From assembly GCA_965198725.1 (NCBI GenBank), contig CBDAPX010000002.1:682001-746000 (forward strand): a DNA stretch of 64,000 bases. Reading direction: 5' to 3'. Origin of the DNA: CBDAPX01 sp965198725 (GTDB taxonomy: Bacteria > Pseudomonadota > Alphaproteobacteria > Rhodobacterales > Rhodobacteraceae). The translations under genes and the position numbers were made by a program. Of the stretch, positions 24,361 through 33,662 are shown in pieces. Each line of letters starts with the position of its first letter. Positions within the stretch are counted from its first letter, which is position 1. Under the pieces are notes generated by a model that did not search any database, was not told the origin of the DNA, and worked only from the letters and a program-made list of their open reading frames with translations.

Positions 24361-26016
24361 TCAAACACATGGGCAAGGAAAAAGGCCAGTCTTTGCAGAC
24401 TGGCCTTTTCTTTGTGCAGTTTCGAACTGCGCCTTCCAGGTTTTCTTGAACGCGTACCAATTCATTTGCGGTCCGTTGGCGTCTGGTTCGTACCCTTGAA
24501 CGTCGTTTGACACCGCGTCGACGAAGTCGTTGAACATCGGACAGATCAGGCCGCCTTCGTCCCGCAACAATTGGCCCATTTTCGAATAGATCTCTTTGCG
24601 CTTCTCGCCGTCGAGTTCGGCACGGGCGGCAAACAGCATTTCGTCAAAGGCCGGGATTTTCCAACGGGTATCGTTCCAATCCGCGGTCGACAGATACGCG
24701 GTTGTGTACATCTGGTCCTGCACCGGACGCCCCCCCCAATACGACGCGCAGAACGGTTGTTTGTTCCATACTTCGGACCAATAGCCATCATTTGGTTCAC
24801 GCTTGATTTCCAGCGGAATACCGGCTGCTTGTGCCGATTGCTGGAATAACGCTGCTGCGTCTACGGCGCCCGGGAAGGCGCCGTCGGCAACCCGCAGGAT
24901 GATCGGCGATCCGTCATGACCGGACTTGTCGTAATGCTCTTTCGCCTTGGCGGGGTCATAGGCCCGCTGTGGGATGGTCTCGTCAAAGAACGGATAGGCG
25001 GCGTTGATCGGCATGTCATTCCCGACAGAGCCGTAGCCACGCAGGATTTTTTCCACCAACTCTTCACGGTTGATCGCGTATTTCAGCGCCAGTCGCAGGT
25101 CGACATTGTCGAACGGTGCGGTGTCGATATGCATGATGAAGACATAGTGACCTTTGCCAGCAACGTTGCGCACGGCGAGGTTCGGGGCCCGATCAAGCAG
25201 TTGAGCAATCTTGGGTTCGACACGGTTGATCGTGTCCACCTGACCCGATTGCAGCGCGGCTGTGCGTGCTGTGGCGTCGTTCAGCGTGATGATTTCGGAA
25301 GAATCATAATGTGCGACCGCGTCGCCGCCCCAATAGTTCGGGTTGCGTTCGAACACCATGCGCACGCCGGGCTCATCGCTGACCAGCTTATACGCGCCCG
25401 TGCCGATGGCTGCGTTTGGATTGTCGAACCCACCATCGGGCTGAACCACCAAGTGATGGTCGGTGATCAGATAGGGCATGTCGGCGTTGCCCTCGGCCAG
25501 GGTCAATTCGAACACGTCGCCATCTGCGCGCATCTCTTTGATGCTTTTGACAATCCCCAGCGCGCCCGAGGTGGCTTCTTCGTTCGAATGCCGCTCCATC
25601 GTGCGCAGCACGTCTTCAGCCGTGACCGGTTTGCCATCGGAAAACTCGATACCCTGACGAATTTTGAAACGCCAAGTTTTGGCATCGTCAGAGCCTTCCC
25701 AGCTTTCAGCGACCAGACCTTCGAGGCCACCATCTGGCGTCACTTCGAGCAGTGTTTCCCCCCAATGACGGCCGCCCGCGATCGGAACGTCCGATGCGTA
25801 AAGTGCAGGGTCTTGGGTGTTTGCGCTTTCGCCGTCTTGGACACCCAACTTAAAGGTGCCGCCCTTGACCGGACCGGCCGCTTTGACCGCATCGGCGAAC
25901 ACGGTGCTTGCGACCGCGGCGCTGACGCCAAGGGCCGCCGCACGCCCCATGAATTCACGGCGTGACATGGTGCCAGCCGTCACCTTGCTGGCGTAATGAT
26001 TGAGTTCTTTCGACAT
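24361..26016 (-). CDS. Peptide-type ABC transporter, periplasmic substrate-binding protein 2 (reads through a terminator)
   Basis: 551 residues from ATG 26016, behind GGGAGA; an in-frame ATG six codons earlier overlaps that site. The Tat-type signal MSRREFMGRAAALGVSAAVA and SBP_bac_5 fold match its neighbour. The C terminus is odd: after NWYAFKKTWKA the frame continues for 22 more residues (to FPCPCV) straight through a strong Rho-independent terminator hairpin at 24381-24408. Its paralogue ends at about the point where this extension starts. A lost stop codon (TAG to CAG right after KKTWKA) would explain it, or a downstream attenuator hairpin inside the gene end is natural. Confidence 0.85.
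   Translation of the reverse strand: MSKELNHYASKVTAGTMSRREFMGRAAALGVSAAVASTVFADAVKAAGPVKGGTFKLGVQDGESANTQDPALYASDVPIAGGRHWGETLLEVTPDGGLEGLVAESWEGSDDAKTWRFKIRQGIEFSDGKPVTAEDVLRTMERHSNEEATSGALGIVKSIKEMRADGDVFELTLAEGNADMPYLITDHHLVVQPDGGFDNPNAAIGTGAYKLVSDEPGVRMVFERNPNYWGGDAVAHYDSSEIITLNDATARTAALQSGQVDTINRVEPKIAQLLDRAPNLAVRNVAGKGHYVFIMHIDTAPFDNVDLRLALKYAINREELVEKILRGYGSVGNDMPINAAYPFFDETIPQRAYDPAKAKEHYDKSGHDGSPIILRVADGAFPGAVDAAALFQQSAQAAGIPLEIKREPNDGYWSEVWNKQPFCASYWGGRPVQDQMYTTAYLSTADWNDTRWKIPAFDEMLFAARAELDGEKRKEIYSKMGQLLRDEGGLICPMFNDFVDAVSNDVQGYEPDANGPQMNWYAFKKTWKAQFETAQRKGQSAKTGLFPCPCV
24381..24408 (-). terminator. Terminator-like hairpin inside the end of binding-protein gene 2
   Basis: A 12-base-pair perfect stem (24381-24392 with 24397-24408), loop TTGC, followed on the minus strand by TTTTT. 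It would reduce transcription into the downstream binding-protein and permease genes, giving more binding protein 2 than transporter. Confidence 0.75.
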
Positions 26017-26111
26017 AAAAGTCTCCCGGTTCATCCCCGCCTTTCTAAGCGGGTTTTTGTAGCGGTTGTTTGAACGTATAGGACATTTTGTCTAACTTTG
26101 CAAAAGAGGCA

Positions 26112-28100
26112 TCACAGATTGTCTCGTGGCACCTCTTCATACACATCCCGTTCGTAGATAAGCACATCGTTTTCATAGGCTTCAAGCCGCGCTTTGAGGA
26201 AAAACGAATTTGTGTCCGACCACATTTCGCTAAAGGTCTCGGTGCGCAGGTTCAGGTCGCTGCGTCCGCCTTCGTTTGTCCAATGGCATGTGCCCCGGGC
26301 GGAAAGCGGGTCATCGGGGTGGATTGACCATGTTTCCCGGGCAATCGTCCCGCTGATCAGCCCATGATCGGCATCTTCGACCTTTCCAAAGTCATCCTCG
26401 ATGATCAGGCTGACAATCCCGGTTTTCAGATCGGTTTCGATCCGCCGGCTGTTAGAGGACGCCCGAAGCGCATGCGTTTGCCATGGTGTTTCCGCCTCTG
26501 GCGCTGGGAACGCGCATTCGTCGCCTTTCGCCGTCGGGCGCACGGGCAGGGCGATTTCACCCTTGCTGAGCGTTAGGGTCGCCGTTTCTGGCGAAGGCCA
26601 GATCAGCGGCCAATAAGCGGAACTGATCGCAACGCGCAGTTTGTTACCGGCGGGCAGGCGATAGGCGATATGGTCCAGCGTGACGGTGACCTCGACCGGC
26701 GCGCCAACAGTCAATGGTTCTGGCTCTGCGTGGCTGTTGCGGTGACTGAGGTTCAGAACGCCATATGTGACCCGCGTGCTGCTGCCATCCGGCAGGACGT
26801 GGTTCAGGCGCACCGAGATTTGCCCCTGTGGCGTATCGGCGGACAGCGTCAATTTGAGCTGTGGCGCGCCGACGATGTCCATGTCGGCGTCTAACGGTCC
26901 GGTATCAAAACAGGCCGAAAAGGCATCATCGCCGCGTTGATCGCCGGGCATCTCTGGGCCCAGCCAAATGGCGCACTACTCACCCGCTGCCATCCCGCAG
27001 GTATGCGGTGATTTCACAATGCGGTCCAAAGCGCCGAGCGACGGTTCAAGCCCGTCATTGGTCAGATGCAACGTTTCGACCGGCAAATGAGATGTCGCGC
27101 CGGTGTCTTCTGCAATCCATCGGCCGGGCCGGTTCAGATACCACGTCGCGGGGGCCAATCCGTCCATAACATAGGCCCGATAATCCGGATCAGCTTCTAC
27201 CCCGGTGTCTTCGTCTTTCAGCCATCGGTCCCACCAGCGCAACGCTTCTTGTAAAAACCCGATCCGGGGTTCGGGGGCGGCGAAATGCGGGTATTTGTGG
27301 ACCCAAGGGCCAACGATGCCCTTGGCGGGCGCATCCAGCCGTTCGACAAGCTGTGGGACCGCGTTCTTATAGGCGTCGCCCCAGCCACCGATGGCCAATG
27401 TCGCAGCTTGGATCGCACTGAAATCCTCGCAGACAGAACCGTGTTGCCAATAGCTGTCGCGCCTTTGGTGCCGCAACCAGTGTGCGGCGAGGAAGGGTTC
27501 ATGTTCCAAACGGTCCAGCCACATCTCGCGCCAATCCGGGCGCAAGGCGGGGTCGGGGCCTCGGCTGGAATAACACAGCATTGTCGCGCTCCAGCCGAGG
27601 TTTTCATTCAGCAGACAGCCGCCCTTGTAATGGATATCATCCGCGTAACGGTCGACCGTGGAGCATAATGTGATAATGGCTTTGAGCGGGTCAGGGCGCA
27701 TCGCCGCCACTTGTAGGGAATTGAAACCGCCCCAACTGATCCCCATCATGCCAACCCTGCCGCTGCACCAAGGTTGGGCGGCCAAATGGTTGATCACCTC
27801 GACCGCATCGTCCAGCTCTTGCTGGGCATATTCATCCGCCATCAACCCTTCGCTGTCGCCATTGCCGCGCATGTCGACGCGGACGGCGGCATAACCGCGT
27901 TTGGCAAAATAGGGATGGGTCAGCGCATCGCGCGCCGTCGTGCCGTCGCGCTTGCGATAGGGCAGATATTCCAGGATGACGGGCACCGGATCATCGGCGG
28001 CATCGACAGGCCGCCAGATCCGCGCAGACAACCGACAGCCATCTGACAGTATGATCGCCTCATCCGGTAACTCTTCGATCTCTCGTAAAGTGTTGCGCAT
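26112..28100 (-). pseudogene. CocE/NonD (peptidase S15) family hydrolase, interrupted by one in-frame TAG
   Basis: The frame from ATG 28100 (behind AGGAGG) encodes the alpha/beta-hydrolase half with nucleophile GISWGG (Ser122) and stops at TAG 26976-26978, codon 375. The same frame continues without further stops to 26112 and encodes the beta-sandwich C-terminal domain (PGDQRGDDAFSACFDTG onward). Together they make a normal 662-residue CocE/X-Pro-dipeptidyl-peptidase-like enzyme, so one base change is the only visible lesion; an aromatic residue would be expected there. Such enzymes cut acyl or prolyl bonds of peptides or esters. Position next to the peptide importer suggests a role in using imported peptides. 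The N-terminal half alone would lack the lid domain and is probably inactive. Confidence 0.85.
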
Positions 28101-28118
28101 GAGGGCCTCCTTGATGGG

Positions 28119-29234
28119 TCAGTTTCGGATGGCGATCACCAGATCCATGACATTGGTGCCTGTCGGGCCGGTTTTGAACAAGGCGTTTCTTTGATCAAGG
28201 AACGTTCCGCTATCGGTGCGCGCCAATGCATCGGTGCCGTCCGGCGTCCAGGTCGTGCCATCGACCAGCCCACCTGCCGCATCGGTTGGTCCATCGGTGC
28301 CATCTGTGCCCGCAACAAGAATGGTGAGATCTTGGCGCCCTGCAATCTCTCGCGCCAGTTCCAGCGCAAGCGCCTGATTACGGCCTCCTTGCCCCGGGTC
28401 GTCCGGCAAGATCACCGTGGGTTCCCCGCCAAAGATGGCAACGCCGTGGTCCATCTCGCGGATGCGACGCCCCAGCAGAGGCGCTAATGCTTTGACGTCT
28501 TGGTACAGGCATTCTTCATTGGCAACGACCGGCAAACCTTTGGCCTTTGCTGATGCTTCCGCCGTGGCGCGGGCATGCGCGTTGCTGGCAATAATCTCGA
28601 TTTCGCTGCCAAAACGGGGTCCGTCCGGCATCGCACCAATGCCAGAGCCGACCACGTCCAAGCTGTCGCCTTCCACATCCGAAATCGCCAGTGTTGTCGC
28701 GTGCGTGCCGGGAAAGACAGATAACAGGCCTCCGCCTTTGACCCGCGAGATTTTGCGCCGTTCCGCGTTCATAGTGGCGATATCCAGGCCGGCGGCCAAA
28801 AGGCGTTTGTTCAGCGCCATCAAATCGTCCAGCGTGTAGCCGGGAACCAAATCCTCGGCCAAGGCCGACGCCCCGCCAGAGATCAGAACAAGCAATCGGC
28901 TGTCGGGGCCCATAGCCTCAATCGTTTGGCGCAGTTTGGCGCCGGCAGCCAAACTGCGCGCATCGGGCACGGGATGAGACGCCTCCATCTGGACGACATG
29001 GGGCGGCATATCCTCGCTATGGCCGTCCTTGGTGACGATCAGGGTCGGTACACCGGCAAAAGCCTCACACGCCGCCCGCGCCATGGCCGGAGCGGCCTTT
29101 CCAATAGCCACGATCGCATCCGGTGCAGGCATGTTGCGGGTGGCGAGGGCTGATCTCACGGCGGTGTACCCGCCAACCGCCTCGACCCCCTTGTGCCACA
29201 GCGTTTCGGCAAGCGCCTTTGAAGATTGGGTCAT
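28119..29234 (-). CDS. Glycerate 2-kinase family protein (MOFRL/DUF4147; formerly hydroxypyruvate reductase)
   Basis: 371 residues. The N-terminal DUF4147 domain has AIGKAAPAMARAA and the glycine-rich LISGGASALAEDLVPG; the C-terminal MOFRL domain has GGRNQALALELA and AGTDGTDGPTDAAGG. It phosphorylates D-glycerate to 2-phosphoglycerate in the cytoplasm, linking serine and glyoxylate breakdown to central metabolism. It overlaps dtd by four bases (ATGA) and precedes the CocE-type gene by 18 bases, so it belongs to the same operon. Confidence 0.88.
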   Translation of the reverse strand: MTQSSKALAETLWHKGVEAVGGYTAVRSALATRNMPAPDAIVAIGKAAPAMARAACEAFAGVPTLIVTKDGHSEDMPPHVVQMEASHPVPDARSLAAGAKLRQTIEAMGPDSRLLVLISGGASALAEDLVPGYTLDDLMALNKRLLAAGLDIATMNAERRKISRVKGGGLLSVFPGTHATTLAISDVEGDSLDVVGSGIGAMPDGPRFGSEIEIIASNAHARATAEASAKAKGLPVVANEECLYQDVKALAPLLGRRIREMDHGVAIFGGEPTVILPDDPGQGGRNQALALELAREIAGRQDLTILVAGTDGTDGPTDAAGGLVDGTTWTPDGTDALARTDSGTFLDQRNALFKTGPTGTNVMDLVIAIRN

Positions 29235-29671
29235 TCCGTATCCATCCAGATTGTCACCGGGCCGTCATTGATCAACGACACTTTCATATCGGCCCCGAAT
29301 TGCCCGGTGGCCACAGGCACGCCGAGGCCGGCCAATTGATCCGCGAAATAGCGATAGAGCCGTTCGCCGTCAGCCGGAGGTGTTGCGGCGGAAAACCCCG
29401 GGCGGTTGCCGCGGGATGTGTCAGCGGCCAGCGTGAATTGGCTGACCACCAAAGCCGACCCGCCGATATCCAGCACTGACCGGTTCATTTTGCCCGCCTC
29501 GTCCTGAAAAATACGCAGCTTGCTGATCTTTGCGGCCAATGTGTCCGCTTGTGCCTCGCCATCGCCTTGCATCGCGCAGATCAAGATTAACAGACCGGGG
29601 CCGGTCTCTCCGATCACTTCGCCGTCCACGCGCACGGCGGCTTCGGACACTCTTTGGATCAATGCTCGCAT
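29231..29671 (-). CDS. dtd: D-aminoacyl-tRNA deacylase
   Basis: 146 residues, the normal length for Dtd. Typical segments are the start MRALIQRVSEAAVRVDGEVIGE, the SQFTLAADTSRGNRP motif (near 78-92) and the GADMKVSLINDGPVT motif near the end, which contains the cross-subunit Gly-Pro-like selectivity region. It removes D-amino acids (and glycine) mischarged on tRNA. Location inside an operon for peptide uptake and hydrolysis is notable because peptidoglycan-derived peptides carry D-residues. Confidence 0.93.
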   Translation of the reverse strand: MRALIQRVSEAAVRVDGEVIGETGPGLLILICAMQGDGEAQADTLAAKISKLRIFQDEAGKMNRSVLDIGGSALVVSQFTLAADTSRGNRPGFSAATPPADGERLYRYFADQLAGLGVPVATGQFGADMKVSLINDGPVTIWMDTE

Positions 29672-29677
29672 TGTGGC

Positions 29678-30349
29678 TCAGCCTCGCCAATCAATAATGT
29701 CGTCGACCGAGGCCCGGTCGGCGCGGAACTGGTTTTCCGGTTTTTCCATGTCGGGATAGCCAAAAGAGATGGCACACAGGACCAGCCGGTCATCGCCAAG
29801 GTCAAAAAACGCGCGCACAAACGGGCTGTACGTGGCGACGGCGGCTTGGGCGATCGTGGCCACACCCTGTGCCTGCGCGGCCAGTGTAAAGGCCGTCACG
29901 AACCCGCCGCTGTCCATGGCGCCATAGGGCCCCAACTCTGCCGGGCTGGTCAGGATGGCAACATGTGGCGCATCGAAAAGGTCGTAATTGCGCATCATTT
30001 GCCGGGCCGATCCCACGCGATCCCCTTTTTGCACGCCCACCGCCTCGTAAAGTTGCCATCCCACGGCGCGGCGGCGATCCTGATAGACACCGGAATAGCC
30101 GGTGGGAAAGTCGAGATCAGGGGCGGGTTTGCCATTGGCCACCTCGGCACGCAGCGCCTCACGGAACCGGTCGGTTTCGGACCCTTGCGTGATCACCAAT
30201 TGCCACGGCTGCGCGTTACACCACGACGGGACATGCCGGGCGGCGGCGACAATCTTGGCAATGACGCCCTCTGGGACCGGGTCCGGCTTATACGCCCGGC
30301 AAGACCAGCGCGCGGTCAGCAAATCGGTCAGCGTGTCATATGCGGCCAT
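29678..30349 (-). CDS. Nitroreductase-family flavoprotein
   Basis: 223 residues of the FMN-dependent nitroreductase fold: RWSCRAYKPDPVPEGVIAKIV at the start holds the phosphate-binding Arg-Ser-x-Arg pattern, SWCNAQPWQLVI follows, and GVATIAQAAVATY lies in the C-terminal half. Reduces nitro, quinone or enone compounds with NAD(P)H in the cytoplasm; the substrate is not predictable. It is the first gene of the minus-strand operon and is six bases from dtd. Confidence 0.85.
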   Translation of the reverse strand: MAAYDTLTDLLTARWSCRAYKPDPVPEGVIAKIVAAARHVPSWCNAQPWQLVITQGSETDRFREALRAEVANGKPAPDLDFPTGYSGVYQDRRRAVGWQLYEAVGVQKGDRVGSARQMMRNYDLFDAPHVAILTSPAELGPYGAMDSGGFVTAFTLAAQAQGVATIAQAAVATYSPFVRAFFDLGDDRLVLCAISFGYPDMEKPENQFRADRASVDDIIDWRG

Positions 30350-30466
30350 GCGAAACCCCTATTCATTGCGCGCAAGATGACGGCGCTAACATCTCTCTGC
30401 AAGGGGAGAGTTGCCAAGGCTTTGAGCCGACGGCACACGAGATATGTTGAAGCTGTGGCCGGGTCC

Positions 30467-31903
30467 TTAAGGAGCGACCGCTGTGACCCGTGGTGGGGCC
30501 CAGCGTCCTTCGGCCAAGCTGTCATCAGGGACATACATCCGCAGGTTCATATAAAATGATCCATCGGGTGATGGCAGCCAATTGGCGCGCGCCTCTGCGT
30601 CTTCAGGTGCTTCACGCTGTATATAAATCGTCAACGATCCGTCATCGTCATAGATCAGCCCGTCGGTAAAGGTTCCAACGGAATAGCGATTTATTGGATT
30701 GGCGACAAAAGACCCATCGGACGATTGATACATGGACAGCGACCAGAAGGCCGCGACTGGCGGTAGCGCGTCGCCTTCAAACCGCATGGCGTACTGGGTG
30801 TCACCATTAAATGGCGCGCCGGTGCTATCCACCCGCCCGTCCATGTAAATCGCCTCTTGGGGTATGTTGCCGCCCGTATACCACTTGGCCCAAGCGGCGC
30901 GGAACAAATAATCAGTGCCCATAATTCCGGCCGTTCGGCTCCAGCGCCAGCCATTGACCTCTTCCCCCGCAGTCTGTGCGTTGACGTCCATTAGGTGTTG
31001 CGCAAACTGATACGCCTTGACCAAGCCAGAGCGCTCCGCGTCGGACAAAACGCTAACGTCAAACGTGGTGCCATCTTCTGAAAACCCGAGATCGCCGAGG
31101 CTGTCGGTCACCACAGCATCCTGCCCGGGTTTCGGTGGCGTGAATTTCAGTGAATGGGCTAGCTTGTCGTAAAATACCAGCTCTTCAGGCAAGTCGGCTG
31201 GCGGCGTGTAGGCCACCCTTTCTTCGGAAAAGGCAACATCAACGGTCGCGGTCTCTCCAGCCAAAAACGTGCTCAGTGGCGTAATCAGCATGCCATCCTG
31301 AATCTCATTGGCGCGCGGCACGTCATTCGGTCCTTCGACACCAACGCGGCCCCAATAAACGGCGTTGTCATATTCGCTGTCGATCCGAGGCAGATCATCT
31401 GGCAAATCGCCGGTCCAGTTGGGACCAACCAGAACGTAGTTGCCGGCATCGCGCCCGGTCGTCCGGGTGCCGACATATCCAAACGTATCCCCGTTGGGGT
31501 CCCACAACTGGACACCGTAATACCGCTCTGCATCAACTGCCGGCACGGTCAGGACCAGCGGTTCGCGGCTTAGATCCATGAAAGACTGAATGTAAAGCGT
31601 GTCGTTGTTCGGCGTTGCGATCTGCTTTTATTCCGGTCCACGTAGGTTTCGGACACGCGCCAATTGGTTGACTAATGATCGGGGATTGCCCGTTACCACT
31701 TGTGCATCCGGGGCCGTGCGGCCGCGCATCAGGTCTTCAAAAAAGACAACTGGATAGCCCCAGATAACGGCGTCGACGGCCAAGGCAAAGGCTTGGGCTT
31801 CGATGCCTTGCAAACCGCTCAGATCAGGCGGATCGACGCGCTTATCGTTTGCATGGGCCGTCGAGCCAATGACCAAAATCAAACAGGCCAATACCGTCTT
31901 CAT
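30467..31903 (-). pseudogene. DUF1254/DUF1214 secreted protein, interrupted by one in-frame TAA
   Basis: From ATG 31903 the frame gives a Sec signal peptide (MKTVLACLILVIGSTAHA) and the start of a DUF1254 domain (AVIWGYPVVFFEDLMRG), then TAA at 31628-31630 after RNLRGPE. The same frame carries on without another stop to 30467: KQIATPNNDTLYIQSF continues the DUF1254 domain and DUF1214 follows (FWSLSMYQSSDGSFV, near the C terminus). The whole would be 478 residues, normal for this family, in which the interrupted site usually holds a Phe or Tyr. Function of these periplasmic proteins is not established. An internal ATG at 31579 could restart translation but without the signal peptide. Confidence 0.85.
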
Positions 31904-32018
31904 CTAAATCCTCCCGTCCCGCAAAACCGTCGTGTGTCAAATCATAGCGTGGACACTGCATGAAATTTGAATGCTTGAAAAGGAAAGGGAGCGAAGACCG
32001 GTCAAGGCCATCAATTGG

Positions 32019-33149
32019 TTATTGGCCTTGCGCCATCACATATCCAACGCCCACTGCCACGGCGAGGCCGAGGATCACCGCAACGGCGATTTTCAGCGGG
32101 GAATACGGGCGCTCACCTTGGACGCGGCCGGTTCGTCCGTTGACGACAAACCGATAGGTTTCGCCGCGATATTTGTAGGCGGCCATCCAAACAGGCAACA
32201 GCACATGTTTGAACGTGACCGATGACACATCCGTGTTGACGGCATGGATACGCTGTTGATCACCGCCAATGTCGAACCGGACATCCCGTTCGATGACCCG
32301 TGCCATGATCTGACGCGCCTCTTTGTACCCGTCTTTCAGTTTGACTTGATACCCTTCGGCCCTGAACCCGGCGAGGTATTGCGGCTGATAGGGTTCCATC
32401 GCGCTGAGATCCCAAGGTTCCAAAGCGTCCGTGTAGGACTTTGGCAGGCTGGTTGAGGCGAGCACCAGAACATCGTCGAAAAAGCGAGACACCCGCCCGG
32501 ATTTGGGAGACCAGCGGACCTTGGGCACTTGCCGGGTCTGCTTTTTGCCGTCGACCATCACGGTTTGGGTGACGTAGTACACCACCCCCCTTTCGCCGCG
32601 ATACTGGGACCGGGTGTCCGCATCAAATGTCCAGTAGGGCACATAGGTGCCCTGCATTATGCGCCCCTTGCGGGCATATTCCTTTAGCCCGTTCGGCGCG
32701 AACCAAAGCCGGCCCAGCCAATCGGTCATGGCTTTGTTTGCTGTCCGTTCGTCGAGCGCGAAAGGTAGAACGCCTTTGGGCTTGATATGGCGATGCGTGC
32801 CGGTATCCGTGACCACGGGCGCGGCGCAAAACGGGCATTCGGCGGCATGGGTGTTGGGGTCAAACTCAACCTGAGCTGCGCAATTGGGGCAAGAGACAAC
32901 ACGCGTCTCTTCCATTTCAATGTCGGGCAGGTTGTCGGCGACGGCCGCGTCGAAATCCAACTCCTTGAGAACCGCACCGCCCCAAGGTCCGGCCCCGACA
33001 TGCTGGGTGTTGCCGCAATGATCGCAGGTCAACAGGTTCTGCGTTGGATCAAACCGGAAATCGGCGCCGCAATTGTCACAGGGAAACCGGTGCTCTTCTT
33101 TTACGGCGATGGGGGTGTCTTCAGACGGGGCGGGGGGCGGGGTGTCCAT
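32019..33149 (-). CDS. Zinc-ribbon membrane protein, YdjG-like
   Basis: 376 residues. Two zinc ribbons stand at the N terminus: CDNCGADFRF with CDHC (about residues 24-45) and CPNCAAQVEF with CPFC (about 87-107). A central domain of mixed sheets with many Tyr and Trp follows, then one membrane segment at the C terminus (IAVAVILGLAVAVGVGYVMA, about 352-371). Such proteins are often mislabelled as PriA helicase; the layout is that of Bacillus YdjG, which is needed with YdjH and YdjI in membrane stress. It is the last gene of a seven-gene operon, three bases after the cytochrome b561 gene. Confidence 0.78.
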   Translation of the reverse strand: MDTPPPAPSEDTPIAVKEEHRFPCDNCGADFRFDPTQNLLTCDHCGNTQHVGAGPWGGAVLKELDFDAAVADNLPDIEMEETRVVSCPNCAAQVEFDPNTHAAECPFCAAPVVTDTGTHRHIKPKGVLPFALDERTANKAMTDWLGRLWFAPNGLKEYARKGRIMQGTYVPYWTFDADTRSQYRGERGVVYYVTQTVMVDGKKQTRQVPKVRWSPKSGRVSRFFDDVLVLASTSLPKSYTDALEPWDLSAMEPYQPQYLAGFRAEGYQVKLKDGYKEARQIMARVIERDVRFDIGGDQQRIHAVNTDVSSVTFKHVLLPVWMAAYKYRGETYRFVVNGRTGRVQGERPYSPLKIAVAVILGLAVAVGVGYVMAQGQ

Positions 33150-33152
33150 GTA

Positions 33153-33638
33153 TCATTTCCTTGGATTGATCATGCGTCCAAGCACGTCGCGGCCCATGGC
33201 CTGATGGGCCATCGCGGCCAGAGCATGTCCCAAAGCCACAATCATCAGCGCGTTGCCGACATATTCGTGGATATCGCCCGCCGCTTTGATGCCGCCATAC
33301 CAAGCCGCAGCACCCAGCGCAGGGGTCGCAATCATCAGCGCATAGATCAGGCGGTGCCCCCACGTCGCGGCCAAGGCCATCGCTGGGGATGTCCCGTCTG
33401 CATGGCCGGGATCACCGCTGCGCAGCCGCACAATAATCCGAACAAGGATCAGGGCAAAAGCGGCCCCACCCAACCAGACATGCGTGGTGTTGCCTTCCAT
33501 TCCCGTGGCGCCGGTTTCAATGCGCTCGCGCAAAACCCGCCCCATGCCATCACGGGTCATCCAGGCCAGAACGATCAACGTGGCCACGGCCCAATGCAGT
33601 CCGATCTGGATCAGAGAGTAACCTTTGTGCTTGGACAT
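33153..33638 (-). CDS. Cytochrome b561 family membrane protein
   Basis: 161 residues from ATG 33638, preceded by GGAG; an alternative ATG four codons earlier exists. Four membrane segments (LIQIGLHWAVATLIVLAWM, HVWLGGAAFALILVRIIVR, LIYALMIATPALGAAAWY and ALMIVALGHALAAMAHQ) carry His residues in the positions expected for two b-type haems (GLHW, HVWLG, WGHR, GHALAAMAHQ). Moves electrons across or within the inner membrane. Its place inside the XpaC-TelA-SPFH operon is unexpected and suggests a redox input to that system. Confidence 0.85.
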   Translation of the reverse strand: MSKHKGYSLIQIGLHWAVATLIVLAWMTRDGMGRVLRERIETGATGMEGNTTHVWLGGAAFALILVRIIVRLRSGDPGHADGTSPAMALAATWGHRLIYALMIATPALGAAAWYGGIKAAGDIHEYVGNALMIVALGHALAAMAHQAMGRDVLGRMINPRK

Positions 33639-33662
33639 GCCGGGCTCCATTACGGTCTGCTT

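Noticed and set aside
22705..26016. Recent duplication or gene conversion between the two solute-binding protein genes
   Set aside because: The identical protein block differs at many synonymous positions in DNA, so the duplication is old and the identity is due to selection.
30467..31579. Independent DUF1214 gene starting at ATG 31579
   Set aside because: It lacks a signal peptide and a ribosome binding site, and the preceding 48 bases continue the DUF1254 domain in the same frame up to the TAA.
32019..33149. Primosomal helicase PriA
   Set aside because: Proteins of this type are often labelled so because of the zinc ribbons, but there are no helicase motifs and there is a C-terminal membrane segment.
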